In this document: one piece after another, positions 23,796 through 36,500 of the stretch
How positions within the stretch are numbered: position 1 is the first letter of the stretch
Layout of the letters: each line of letters starts with the position of its first letter
Source: Phytoseiulus persimilis
Taxonomy: Eukaryota; Arthropoda; Arachnida; Mesostigmata; Phytoseiidae
Direction: 5' to 3'
Length of the DNA stretch: 64,000 nt
Assembly (NCBI GenBank): GCA_037576195.1
Contig: CM075101.1
Coordinates: 44,826,001 to 44,890,000 of the forward strand
Notes under the pieces: model-generated
The model's database searches: none
What the model saw: the letters and a program-made list of their open reading frames with translations, nothing else
What the model was told of the DNA's origin: nothing
Translations under genes and position numbers: made by a program

Positions 23796-24613
23796 TAGCC
23801 TCAGACGCCAGAAACTCAGATGCCAGAAACTCAGATGCCAGAATAAAACACTCTCCTGACTCCGGATGGGTCCCCGCTGATTCAGCGGGTTATTGGAGGC
23901 CGCGAATGAAGTTAACCAGAATTTGGGAACTCAATGGGGAAAGCTACAGCTCCAAAGGCTCTAGCACAGGCTACCTCTGTTACCCTCCTTGGGCCAACAG
24001 GATCAGCTTGAGAACCACCCCGGACATGTGATTATTGTCGATCGACGTGGAAAACTCAACGACGTCCTCATTGCGGGTCTCCGGACCCGTTCCAATCCTA
24101 CACTCTCTCCTTCACTGGCAGTGATGATTCGCTAGCGACGAGTAGAAAGGAAGGTATGTAGTTCCTCCCCTAACTCCGTGCATTGAGTGAGGAATCGCCG
24201 AGCTAGCGGCCCAAAAGCCAAGTTGAGGCCGAGCGAGCTTTCGGCGAAGGGGGCTGAGACCGCTCGGAATTCGCGAAGGATCGCTTTTCCATTTCCCCGC
24301 AGCTCGAGTCCCCGAACGTCCACGCTGATCGAGATTGGAGACATGCATCGAATGTCTCATCCATTCATCATGATTCATTCATTGCCATCATCAGCAAACC
24401 ATCAATGAATCGCAGGGGGTGCGGTGCAGCGTGTACCATAAGCACGGAGAGTCTGCCGCATGACTCGCGCTCGTTGCAGACGTCGGAGACGCATTGCTCC
24501 CAAATCTGCTTAATTAGCGGGGATCTATCCGGGATCGGGAGAGGGTTTCATTCTGGCATCTGAGTTTCTGGCATCTCGGATTCCGGCATCTGAGTTTCTG
24601 GCATCTGAGGCAT
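23796..24613. repeat. Inverted repeat pair with internal short tandem units
   Basis: The left arm (23796-23886, plus) and right arm (24511-24613, read on the minus strand) share the same series: GCCTCAGAYGCCAGAAACTC, repeats of CAGATGCCAGAAACT, then a CTCTCC..CCGGAT..TCCCCGCT block. The arms flank about 625 bases. The arms differ by substitutions and by extra repeat units on the right. Read in the matching frame, both encode a repeated SDARN peptide. This could be a foldback or hairpin-type transposable element, or an inverted duplication of a coding exon. No target duplication was found. Confidence 0.65.
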
Positions 24614-25623
24614 AACCTTCTGGACTGGACCTGGTATTGGATTCCAACACAGGAATCTTCAAACGGAATCGGCTCTAGTTGTTCAATAGCTTCACGTTCA
24701 GACATGGATATATTCTGTTCGGGCACTCCGAAATGACATGTAGGGTTGATCCTTCTCCTAATTATCGGCGAGGAGGACCGGAACAATTGCGGGGCTCGGG
24801 GCTTCTCGTCTGCTCGGAGGCACTATTCGAGCAATCATCAGATGGTTCGGTCACTATCCCACGAGGTTGAAGGCGCTATCTGTTTCCGTCGGTATGCGCG
24901 GCCGCTCTGCCAGGCGCGTAGGCAGGATCAGAGAAGATTATCACCCCAGGCGATCAGCCAGAGGGGATCGAGAATGATGCGGCAGAATTATTTTTGGACG
25001 ATATTAGCAACGCTATCTCCATTACATTCCAACAATGATCAGTTAGGACTCGAAGGCCTTGCTACTATGTGTCCAATGTGCCAAATGGTGCGTCCGAGAA
25101 GGTATCGGAAACGCTATCCACTCCCAGCCATGATTGCTCGACGCTTCTGCCTCCAAAAGATATATTACCGTTAAAAGGTTCTACGCATGAAGAATCTCTT
25201 CATAGACAGTTGCAGAGTTTCCTTGTCAGAGGAAGAGTCTCAGTTATTAATCCCCACCTCGCTTTTCGACAAACTGGAAGATTATCGAATAACGATTTCC
25301 CTGAGGTGAGCCTCCAGAGCTCTTGCGAGAGAAGTGCCTCCAACCTTTTCACGGCCAGGGCCTACCCTCACCAGGAGAGGGGCCTGGTGGAGATCCCGGA
25401 GCGTTTGAGGCGCAGTTAAGGTATTGGATTATTGGACCAAACTGGAGTTGCCTAGTTGTGAAGAAGACTCACAGCTGAAGGTTTGTATCGGGTTCATCCG
25501 CGCTCATTTTGTGAGCTTGTCCAAAACGCCGTCTGGTCAACGTGGGAGTTCTCTCCCATAGTTAGTGCGAGTGTTATCTTGAGTGGTCTCAGTGATCTCA
25601 AGAACGCCCTCGTCATCCTCGGT
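24614..25623. other. Intergenic, nothing recognised
   Basis: Overlapping frames up to 142 codons without homology. Confidence 0.35.
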
Positions 25624-26490
25624 CAGTGGCGTATCTAGCTCAAACGGTGCCCGGGGCGAAACGGCAATATTGCGCCCCCCCACCCTCTCCTAGCCCGCGC
25701 GAAAATTTGGTGAGTCATCGCAAGAGATTCCTCTCGTTGGAAACAAGGTCATGTTCACTCAATGTTACCACGATAGTGTGATGATCTGAATCGCGCACGA
25801 TGAGCCTTGACTGCGGCGAAACTTTCTATCATTCAACAGCTCCAAAAACGTTTTTTTTTTTCGTTTCGTCTCGCAAAGCTCAAAAATGCTAATGCACAGC
25901 TTCTCTTGAACCATAATGATCCTTGTCACGGACCAACGTTTCATAGTCATTTATATCATCACAAAGTTTCTCCGATAGATCAGACTTGAACTCCGACCCT
26001 GCGCCCCTCAGCTCCATGGGGTGCGGGTTTGTTCTTGATTCCGATCGAATTTCTGCTGCAGTGGAGGAGATTGACACAACTTTGAATCCGTTTGTTTCCA
26101 GCTTCGCGCCCTGAACAGATAGAGATGCAAGTCCTCAGCCCTCTGGTGCATGCTACTGTGCCTAAGCTGAGGCGAGTTTCTATAGCAGTCCAAGACATTA
26201 TTGGTACTCCATCTCTTCCACGCCGCTCAGCTCTGCGCCCCTCACTTCTCTGAGGCGAGATTCCGTTGTCGAGAAGAATCGAATCTCCAATGCAGACACG
26301 GATATGGACAAACTTCAGCTCCGATTTGGCGCTTCCAGATCTCTGGGGCGTTTATCCGTCGGGAAGGCGAATCAAGTTCATCTTGCGGTTGGGGCTACGG
26401 AAAAAAATTTACGCCCCATAACTGCGCGCCCCATCAGCTTTGCGCCCTTTAACTGAGCGCCCCATCAGCTTCGCGCCCGGGGCACGAGGC
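25624..26490. mobile_element. Probable non-autonomous DNA transposon, GCGCCCC-rich
   Basis: The left end reads CAGTGGCGTATCTAG, a start typical of arthropod DNA-transposon copies. It is followed by GGTGCCCGGGGCGAA (25646-25660). The right end has TTCGCGCCCGGGGCACG (26470-26486), its imperfect inverted counterpart. GCGCCCCT/A motifs recur inside. No transposase frame is present. The outermost bases of the right end do not mirror the CAGTGGCGTA start, so the right border may be lost. Confidence 0.5.
26426..26478 (+). repeat. Two-copy tandem repeat within the GCGCCCC element
   Basis: The 22-base unit GCGCCCCATCAGCTTY + GCGCCC occurs at 26426-26447 and 26457-26478, a 31-base period with one difference. 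Confidence 0.8.
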
Positions 26491-28866
26491 CTCTCTGCCT
26501 CTCGCAGAAACGACTTGAATCTCCGGATATTGCTGATAACGGTCCCAAACAAGATGACAGCCGGCCGGACGATATCCTCAGTCCTCGAGCAATCTAGATA
26601 GTTTTTTTTCCTCGTGAGAGTCAATGACGAGAAGGCTGGAAGTTATGTCGAGAAGGAATGATCAGATGAGATAATTTCAACATTGTGCTCATGATCTGAA
26701 CCACTGAAGAGCAGACTCACGCCGTAGCGGCTGCCGAGTCAGCGAAGGGGAACGCTTGAGGGCTTTCGAAGATGGCGAAAACACTGTGTGACTGCGCATT
26801 AAGACGCTAACGGCGCAATTTCGAGTCAAGCTAGACGCGAGTAAAGTCTAAAAGCATGCTTCCGTTCCCGGCAAAAGCATTCCGATGGCGTGCGCGAACA
26901 ACGCACGTGAAGTCACCATTGCGCGGTGCTGTAGTTCAACTTTGAAATCATATGCGGGTCACAGAAAGCTCCTTCATGAACCCCCATCCCATCTCTCGAA
27001 TAAGTCTCGTCGAGATATTCCAAGTTGCGAAACGGAGAGTCCAGGATTTCATGGCGTTCACTGTGATTGGATCATCAGCAAAGCGATGGGAGTCGACCGA
27101 GACTAACAATGCTGATGCAGGGATACCGGAACAAATCGCAGCGCCACTTGTAGCCAGTTCTGTGTTTTGTTCCACGAAGTGGACCTTTGCCTCAGCAGTC
27201 TCGCGGCGGCCTGTTGTCTGGTCAGGACTATCGAAATGAGCTCACCAGATAGAGTATCAATCTATGTGATGAGAGAGCTAACGGGGACAAATTTCTAAAC
27301 TTCTGGCTACGGACCGGCCATCGTGGAATCATTGGCTTTGATGTGAGAGTGAACAGCTGTCGATGCTCGAACGGAACCAGCACTCAGGATTGGAATGGCG
27401 TCAAAGACGGACCGCGAATCTCTTCACCGGCGAGCGGTTTTGAAGCTCGGAAATCCTGCGATTGAAGCAAAATACAAGCGAGACCGCGTCCTTATTACGG
27501 ATCCCGCTGGAAGGAAAGTGAGGACGACTGACCTCGACCGGGAACACCGATCTGACAGGCCCTGCAATCGACCCGTTTCGGATGAGAGTGTCAGCAAAGG
27601 ACGTGACGCGAGTAATGACTTGTTCATGGTTGGATGTGCCCGACCTTTTTGAGAATAGTGCTCCCAACAGAATAAACGAGGTGCAAGGAAGTGTGTAGAA
27701 CAGCGCCTGATCTCGACCACCATATTTCATTCAAGTCTGTGACTTTTCCGTGCTGTCTTCGAGGACGCGAACCAATTTTTGAAGTTTTTCGCGGAACTGG
27801 GAAAAACGAAGGAAACAACTTGGCGAGTCGTGCCCATGGCAGTCGAGCAATTCCTCGTGAGATTTATCCTAAAGAAACGACGAGTTCTCGGCAGAGCTTT
27901 CAGGCCCATGATTCACCTAGTCATGGTTGTTTAACGTTGTTCGCGGAAAAAAGTACCCTGAAGTCAGGCTTATGAGGGAATACTCTTTCAACCATGGATA
28001 AATGCAGAATTCAGAGTCATCGATGAAATTATGAAGATCTGGCATTTTTCCGTGATAGACGGAACGTCGCTCCATCGAGCAAAATTATCGGGTTTCACGT
28101 GCGTGCCCACGAGCCAAAGTCACAGCAATGTTCCCAGCACAAGAAGTAGTATCTATACGCCAGACTCTAGGGTGAAGATGATCGATGTCCGAACATTCGC
28201 AGACTAATAGGAAGGTTTTCCCTACCGGAATGAGAAATCGAGATCATTCTGGCGAAGCGGATTAACTGCGACTCTGGTCGCATGTCATGAAAAAGAGTGA
28301 TGATTCACGCAACGGCCTGTCCTCCACATGTTTGGTTCATCCGGTAGAGCTCGCCGATAAAATTTTCGAAAAGCCCGGATGTTCGTACATATGTGATTCG
28401 ATGTTGTGGCGGAGAATGCGAGCTCGCTTCGGGTGGACCTGGCGAGTGTTTCGTGGAACGACGAAAATTGAGAACCGGATCTTCCAGATGGGTGTCTCTA
28501 GATCACGGGAGCTCCTCCTCGCTGGGATGGAACGTGTGACTCCTTTTGGAATGAGAGTCTGCAAGGAGATAACGATCTGCGGGCCAGGCGTTCCGGCATT
28601 TGGAGAACGCGTGTTTCACATCCCCCAAGGCATGGCTCGTGCCACTGACAAGTACTGTTACCGATCGGAATACGATGAGTGGCTCTGGTACGGTGGCGTT
28701 TCCAGCCTGGCCAGGGTCATGAGACGACAAAAATATTGAGTAGCGTCCGCGATAGGTAGCACTATGTCTCCAGATGATGACAGCCAGATTACTCCCGATC
28801 GCGGCTCATCGTCACATCAAACAGGAGCTTAACGTCCACGGGACGGAGCTCACTCAGTGTGGGAAG
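26491..28866. other. Intergenic, nothing confident
   Basis: A 150-codon plus frame at 28287-28739 and a 109-codon minus frame at 27401-27730 show no known domain or splice support. Confidence 0.35.
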
Positions 28867-29626
28867 TCATCCGTTCCATAACAAAAGTACATCCATCTTT
28901 ACATCAAGTTTTTCGAACAAATCTCGATAGCACATACAATCGGAATCAAGAATGAGCAACCACGTCTCTCTAGATTTTCCCTCGAGCCATCTGATGGGGG
29001 TTTCGAGGTGCACCTGAGGCGAGCTTGGAAAGCTCATACGAACCAACACTCACCCGTCCTGTGATTGTCACGAGCGCTTGGATCAAGCTTTCGTGCCGCT
29101 ACCCCGGACGAGCACGCAGCACCGACTTCTGCGTGGGAATAGCGGAGATTTGATTACAAAACGCTTCCACTGGCCCTAGCGAGAGCGGATAATTCCTCGA
29201 TAGAGCCCCATGGAAACCAAAAGCCCGAAGAGAGCACTTCACGGAGAAACTGTGGAGCACTTGATCTTCGGGCGCAACGAAGCCGAGCACTCGGATGTTT
29301 TTTTTTCTCAGAAATAGCTTCCAGGAGGAAAATGACAATGTCTCGCTGCTAGATTCTGGAAAATCGGGAAGAGGAGACCGAAAATCTGGTTCGCTGCGCC
29401 CGACCTGGTGGTCTGATATGATGTGAAGAACATCGTAAAGCGTATCGAGATTAACAAACGGACGTCGTATATCATCCGCTGAAGTTTCGCGAGAATCATA
29501 ATCTACTTTCTTCGGCTCGTGATTCATCGATATACGGGAACCGCGAGGACTGAAGGAGATGACCGCCTTCCGCGATTGGAGGCGACGATGTTTCCACGGG
29601 CCTATTTTCGGAGCGCGCTTTCGCAT
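28867..29626 (-). CDS. Weak candidate gene, two minus-strand exon-like frames
   Basis: One frame (29626-29099) encodes 175 residues including LYDVLHIISDHQ and VLGFVAPEDQVLHSF. A second (about 29015-28867) follows a good acceptor (CTCGCCTCAG) and reads ETWLLILDSDCMCYRDLF to a stop. Both look more protein-like than typical chance frames, with balanced hydrophobic and charged residues. I could not find a donor that joins them in phase, and no poly(A) signal follows closely. No family recognised; this may be chance or a decayed gene. Confidence 0.22.
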
Positions 29627-31097
29627 TACTTCGCATTGCCTAACTTCAGCAGAATTCGCGTCATCTTAGTGTTGGCTCCTGCGGATGTGCCTAACATTTG
29701 GGGTGCGAAACATTCGTTGGCCATCCAGCGAACCCTAAAATATTTCAACATCATCGGCGAATCACGTTTCAGGATGGTTTTGAATTCTAATTACGGCAGG
29801 AAACGGGAGATAACTCGAGAAGCTCCTCAGACGAGGGAAGAGCATTCTGTGTCACAAGAGCGACATTCGTATTGGGACAGAGGAATACCCGTGCCCTTGA
29901 TTCTGTGGGTCCAGGCCAAACACCTCACGTGTCGCCAATCCACAATCATCAGAGCGGAGGATTACACAATCTGATGGTTCTCGATGAGTAAGATGTAACT
30001 CCCAGGGCGAAACGAATCATTGCTACAGGATTAACGTCTGTATGCTTCTAGCGCTACCGGGTTGCAGGTTTTGTCGAGGGTTCCTACCTCTCTATCATCA
30101 CCAGCATATAATTGTGATTGGACTATTATTACGAAGGGCACCCCGCTGCTCTGGTTTTTCGACCAACGTCCCCGAGAACAATGTCGTGGAAAACGTAAGC
30201 CTTGACTGAATCTTGAGTCGGGTGAAAAATCCGGAGCGTGATTCGAGCAGACGGGGAACGGCACACGCTTTCGAGGCTTTATCAAAACTGGAAACTCTTC
30301 GCGAGATCCTACTTCCCCTGGCAAGTTATCGACCGTAGAAATCGGTCAATGCTCAATTTTTGTTGGCCTCCATGGGACTTCAAGGGAACTCCAGGAACTG
30401 GAGTCGGCGTCTACGGAGGAACTGAACGATCGATTCGGTTGTCGCTTCGCTCAGAATCGATGTCAGTCGTTCAAGAGGACTGGATTCTTCAGGAGGCATC
30501 GCGTTTCTCTCTCGACAGACCCTGGCGGTCTCGGGCGATCACGAGATGCTGCTGTAGTTGGGCTTCTTCGAATCCTCAGCGGACCCAGCCAACCTTATAT
30601 CGGTGTCGGTATGTACCACCCAACTCCAGTCCACGTTCGCCACAGAAACACAGGGAAATCGATGGACAAATCAAAAAACAGCGCTGGGATTTAGTAGCTC
30701 TGATTGTTCCTGCTTCGTTCACAAGTGCGACCAGTGTGCGGTCCAAGGTCCTTGTTTATCTGCTGCGTCGAGAGCGAGATTGAGAGCGTCAAAGAAAGAT
30801 GTGTTCCGTGTGTTTCCTTACGCAGAGCACGTTGCTGCCTCCCGAGCGGCTGGCTTGCCCAACTGCCCTTGAACACGTTGTCCGTACCGGCTGAGACACA
30901 CTTGTTTTTAGAATCGTGTTTTGACTGTGCTGCCCGAGGGTGGACTTACGTTGCTTTCATTAAACAATCGTCACGTTTTCGACATCGCTTCCCTCAGTTT
31001 AGGGAATCCAAGCGAATGTCTTGAGTGCAAGTGGCCTGATTCGATAATTGCTCGACTCGGTTCTTTTCGAGGAACAACTTCACCGCACCGGGAAAAA
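29627..31097. other. Intergenic, includes 5' region of TMEM120
   Basis: A 181-codon plus frame (30238-30783) has no recognisable domain and lies within chance expectation. No TATA box is evident before TMEM120. Confidence 0.4.
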
Positions 31098-33546
31098 ATG
31101 ACGACGGGCGCCGATCAGCTGCGTAGAATCTCGGACGAGCTCTCGAATTTGCACCAAGAATACGAAGCCAAGCTACAAGTGAGTGGATGAAAAACTGAAT
31201 CTCATCTTATTTTCGAAGTATCTTACTTCTTCAGCGAATCCACATTGGATGAGCGAAACTTGAGCGATCATTGATTCTGGTCGGAGCCGTTGGCCCATGT
31301 TGTCATCGTCGTGGAAAGCTCTGCTTCGAACGTACGGAATTCCGAGAGGAATGCCGTCGATCGTGCACGTTCTGTGGTTCGAATTACAATCTCCGTTCCG
31401 AAAATCATCCAGCAGACTGAAAAAAAGCTCTCTCGATGGAGGACCCTGTAATGGACGCTGGATTTGCTCGTGTGTTCACGAGCTGTGAACAAGAGATGAG
31501 CGTATCTCTCACGCAGGAATAGAAATACACCGCACGAGCTTCTTATTTGAGCCGCCTTCAGTTCCTAGGATCGCGATCCAAGGATGAATTTACTCCCCCC
31601 ACTCGTTGTTGAACTACTGTAGCCTCAAAATCGCTGTTTAAGCCGGCGGTCCTGGATAGAGCTTGATTGGGATCTTCAGTTCGACCACGAATCTGTGGGG
31701 CTCGGTCTCGCGATAATCAATTGAAATGACTCCTTCTCCCCAGCCGGCGTTCATCGCATCGCTCAATCAGCAGAAAGCAGTCCAGAAAAGCGAGGAGTTC
31801 TGCGAGAAGCAAGTTAAACACTTCAAACACAACATCCAGCCGCTTCGAGCACAGCTGATCAAGTATGCATTTCACCTCTAGAAGGATGGAGGAGAGAGCT
31901 CTCTTCAATACGGTTCGAGACGCATCATGAGTGTGAATTCCTGGGGCAGATCCGACGCACTGACAGAGATCTAAGACCCAATCGCATTGTTTTTCTCGGC
32001 GAACCCGAAGATTGAAGGCCTCAGAGCTCGATGAGTCGGATTCTAAAGCTGCGAACGAGCTCCAAAACGGTCTGGAAGAGCTCTCGACGGCTGTTCAACT
32101 CATCGAAAGGAACCTGCCAGCCCCAGCCGGCAAATATCTCTATCTGATACTGGGTCCATTACGAGTTTCCATGCCCAGCAAGCTCAAGTTGCTCTACAAG
32201 ATTGAATACGAAAAGTTCGTCCGAGCAAACCCCAATGAGAATAATCTGATCGCGGGAATCGCAGCCGAGGAGAAACTCACCCTTTCGAGATTTTCAGCTT
32301 CAAGCTCGTTGTAACCTGGGCTTTGCTGCTGTTGTCTCTCGTTTGTCTTTGCCGAGGAGCCGGTACCAGATGGGATCCCGTTCTGATGTTCGGACTCGTT
32401 TGGTTCTACTGTACACTAACGATCCGGGAGTCAATCCTCAAAGCGAATGGTTCCAAGTGAGCTTCCGAAGTGTAAACATCCACTTTCAGAGATCCAATAT
32501 TGAATTCCAATCGCAACTCGTTGATAGTCGACCTCTCAGGCCTATGCATTGTGAAGATAGCGGCCATTGTCTGACGGGAATTCACGTTACAGTATCAGCG
32601 GTTGGTGGAGGATTTATCACTTTTTAGCAGTTGGACTCTCCGGTGTCATTGTGCTGTGGTAGGTTCAATGTCGATCGAATCAAAACAATGTGTCGAAATT
32701 CGCCGCCCTGTTTCTGGGAATTGATTTTTCAAAGCTGCGCGCATGGCATTCCAGGGCGGACAAACCGGGATTCCAGAACCATTTACGCACCTGCTTCCTC
32801 GCGTACACTTTCGTCGTTCTTGTGGCTCATCAGCTCCAATATCGATATCAAGCTGGCACCCTGTACCGACTGAAGGTAGCTTCGCCCCGACCTACGAATT
32901 GAATTGATCATACGAGTCCCCTAACTCTGAGATATTCGGACCAGTCTGCCCAGAGTGACTCAACATCCGGAGGGTTCGAGCACTGGAAATAGAACTGACC
33001 GAGAGAATCATTTTCCCTCGCAGGCTCTCGGCAACACCGCGAGCGAAGGGGGCAGTCCGATGGAGATCAGCGTCGAAGGGGTTCGATCAACCGTGGCTGA
33101 GCCCATGCTGCGTGATTTCTTCATCCTGATGCCATTCCTCTACGCGGTCTATGTGAGAGCTCGTCATCTTTTTATGTTTTTTTCCTATGATTTATTCTCA
33201 TCACTCAACTTTTGAGTGCAGAATGCTGCATCCCAATCCTTCCAGATTCTATGATTTTCACGTTCGGAAGTCCTTATTCGTGGAGCTGTTTTGAGGGGAA
33301 TGCTTGAATCTCTAACCGAATCATCATTATTTCCTGCTCCCACAGTTCCTACAACTGCTCATGGTTTACTTGATCGTAGAGCTCATCACAAGCGACCCCG
33401 ATGCTGTAACGTGGCACGCAGGCACAGCTGCCGGATTTTTCGGTTTCATGTTTGCTGGCAACGTTCTAAACACATCTCTGGCTATCTACTCCAAGTGTAC
33501 CTCGAAGTTCCCAGACCCACTCTATTTGTTACGAAAATTCCAGTGA
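31098..33546 (+). CDS. TMEM120: TMEM120 family membrane protein, eight exons
   Basis: Exons 31098-31178, 31744-31862, 32011-32218, 32305-32456, 32593-32658, 32755-32875, 33024-33152 and 33346-33546 join to 358 residues; human TMEM120A has 343. The N-terminal third is an amphipathic coiled coil. KYLYLILGPLRVSMPSKLK and YEKF then lead into six membrane segments. Family landmarks include WFYCTLTIRESIL, SGWWRIYHFLAVGLSGV, YRYQAGTLYRLKALG and a final segment ending SKFPDPLYLLRKFQ. TMEM120A/B sit in the nuclear envelope and ER, bind coenzyme A within an ELOVL-like fold and affect adipocyte differentiation; a channel role (TACAN) has been claimed and disputed. The exon 3/exon 4 border is ambiguous: only the acceptor before 32305 keeps frame with the GTCCGA donor, dropping a Lys found in human. 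Confidence 0.95.
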
Positions 33547-36500
33547 GAGCCCTTAGAGGGAATCGGATGTGATTCGGAAGTAGAGATTACCATTGGGCGT
33601 CAGAACAATTTTCGAAGCCTTACTCATGAGTTCCCCAATATGCTCGCCTCAGAGGTATAAGCTCGAACTCTTGCTTCAACTCAGACAGAAGCCCTACCTG
33701 TTTTGCTGAACATTAAATCCTGTTTTACTCTAAGAAGATGTTTCTCCTTGTTGTATGTCATATGAATGTCACCCTTCCTCGGAAGGGGACCGAAGATTAC
33801 TCGATACGGGAAGTCGAATCCAACGACGAAACGCTAGCGGCGGAGTCCTCACTCTTCGTTCACGCAATGATTTTGAAAACCCTCAACCGTCAGTCATCAA
33901 TCAATGCATCAATTTTGTGGGGATTGATCGGCTAAATGATCAATTATGTAACAATAAGGGCTTTTATACTATCATGGTATTATGACTCTTCGCCTATTCG
34001 ATCCCGGGATTAGAAACGGCGCTTCATGCAATTAAGCACTTCCGACTCCCCCAGGCTTCAGTAGGGGGATGGCTGTTTGGGCGGCCTGAATACTCCCTTG
34101 ACGGCTTTCCAGGCGAAGAGTCGAAGGAAGAGCTGGCGCTTCCGAGCCGTTCGACAGGAAAAGGAATGCTCACCGCTTCAGAACGTCTCCTAGTGATTCA
34201 CCTTTATCGGCAAAAGGATGCCGTAGTGGCCGGCCTACATCACTTTCTGAAGATCCCAAACTATCACGCACTTCTTCGTGATTTTTTTCCGGATGGTATG
34301 AAATCCAACGAGTTCGCGTCCCACCTTACTTGGGCGCTCAGATACAGTTTCCTCCGACGGCAAAGAAAAGCAGAAGCCATAGAGCAAAAGCGACTGCAGA
34401 TGTTTGTACTCTTCTGTCGTCTGGAAGCAACTCTTCCGTCCGGCGAGAACTTCAACTCGGAGATCGAGACGAGCCCGCGGTGTTCGTGGATGGGTTCCTC
34501 AACCCCGTTGATTACCAGTGTCTCGACCACAGGCCAGCGTCTCCCGAGGACCTTCTCTGTCGCCAGGTAGACACTTCGAGAAATTCCATGTCTCCGCTGG
34601 TTCCGAACGAATCATGTTGACTTCTCCAGCATTCTGCCTCAGAGTGAGCTGATGCATGTCGGTATTTTCGGTGGAAAGTTGATCAATTTCCACCAGAGTA
34701 TAATGTGGACAAGGGAACGTGCGCGTTTTCTCCTGTACTCAGCATCTCACTTCTTGTCACTGGGTTCGTTGCGAGAACTTTTCCCTTGCAAACACCATGT
34801 CGCGAACTATCCTCCCCCAACATGGCGTGCACCTTCGGAGATCGTTCTCCAGGAATCTTCGGCCCGATCAACCTGAACGCTTTTGCAATCCCACATGGAC
34901 GCTGGTTCCTGTCGGAGGTTGTGAATGTGGGGCCCCGGACTGGTCTCAAGGATCGATAACTCTCTATCTGACCGTGATAAGTTGGGGGAACGCGAACTTT
35001 GAGAGAGCCTGGGAGCGCTAAAAGACGCATACAGCGTTTGGATCTTCTCTCCGTCTCTTTACGACACAATTGGCACCGATCTTGGACCCGTGCGCCGCTC
35101 TCCGTGCTGGCGGAAAGTTCCCGGTAATTGACCATGCGAACCACATATGTACAGTCTCAAAGTACAGCTCATTCAGGGTGGTCGTGTTTCTTCTGAATGA
35201 TCTGCGGTGGTTCCCCCAAACATGATCGAAATCTGACATCATCAGCCATTTCTTCGTCGAGTCTGATATGTGTCTGATTTTCCAATCCATTAATTCAACC
35301 ATCAGAAGCCATGAGAGAACCAGCTTTTCCTCATCTGTTTAAATTTCTCAACTGTCCACAATCTAAGCACTATCCATTGGTAATGTCTTGATGGCGAGTT
35401 CCCATTAGCCTCATCTTCATACTTGGAAGCAGTAGTGTTCATGCGCGCTGCTCAGTCTTCAACTACGTCATACTATTCGGCACAAGGAAATGCTCAGAGG
35501 GCAAGTGCACGATATCTCTCACCCGTCGACATGTGGCAAGCAGAGGGAGGAGGCAGCCGATTCAGGTCAACACCGAGTTCTCTGTCTATAAGTTGGACAT
35601 CATCAGATAGATGGGGAGAACTCGTCTCAATTCGTCTCGATGTGTATGTTGACTTCCGACGACGTCGACTCTGTTCCTCTGTGTCTCATCGGACTCGTGA
35701 TGATGATCGGATGCGTTCCCAGGCTCCTTCAGAATCAAGCTTCACCGAAAATGTTTCAGCGCAGAATAAGCTCTAACGGAAGGTTCTGTCACAAACGTCA
35801 TCCATCCATCGGGTCAAAATTTGATTGTGCAATGAAACTTCTCAGTTTAGAAAGCGAATGAACGACTCCGACGGACAGGGTTTGCTAAATTGAAGGAAAA
35901 TTCAACGGATTTGCAAATGGCGGTTTGGGAACTGCCGAAGAAGCCGTTTATTTTCCATTCGTGGGGTTGATAAATAAACTGAGCCCGCCGTCCCTGTGTA
36001 TTGATTCCGGGCATTCCCTCTCCGCTTCTCGGCTAGGGTGGCATGTGAAAACTTGGAATAACTGGCCATTTTCGGCTGCTCAACTCGCCAGGCTCCAAAC
36101 GAAAAAGCACCAAATAAACATCCATTTCGACTCTGTTCGTAGTTTTCACGCTAACAGGAGCCATATTTCTCAGATTATCCGATCCATCGTGTTCGGTGGT
36201 ACGGAATCATTCCAAGCGTTTTCTCGACGAATTCCCGAATCGCATCGCGCTAATGCGCTCCTTGGAGAAAAAATCAGAGAGAAAAGGTCAGACACGTATT
36301 AGCGCGCGCTCGTCCGCCGTGTTCATCTGCGGAGTGATTCTGGCGCTCCAGCGCATGCGCAACAAGATCTTTTCAATTTTTCAACTGGAGCCGCGAATTG
36401 ACCGCGAATAGAATACTATGCCCTAGGCGTCGACCCCTACGCGAGGGAATCTGATCTTCTATTAGTCATTTTTCTCCCGCTGTAGGGGTGCGAGCCGATT

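Noticed and set aside
30238-30783. 181-codon plus frame upstream of TMEM120
   Set aside because: No motif; composition shifts along its length as in non-coding DNA.
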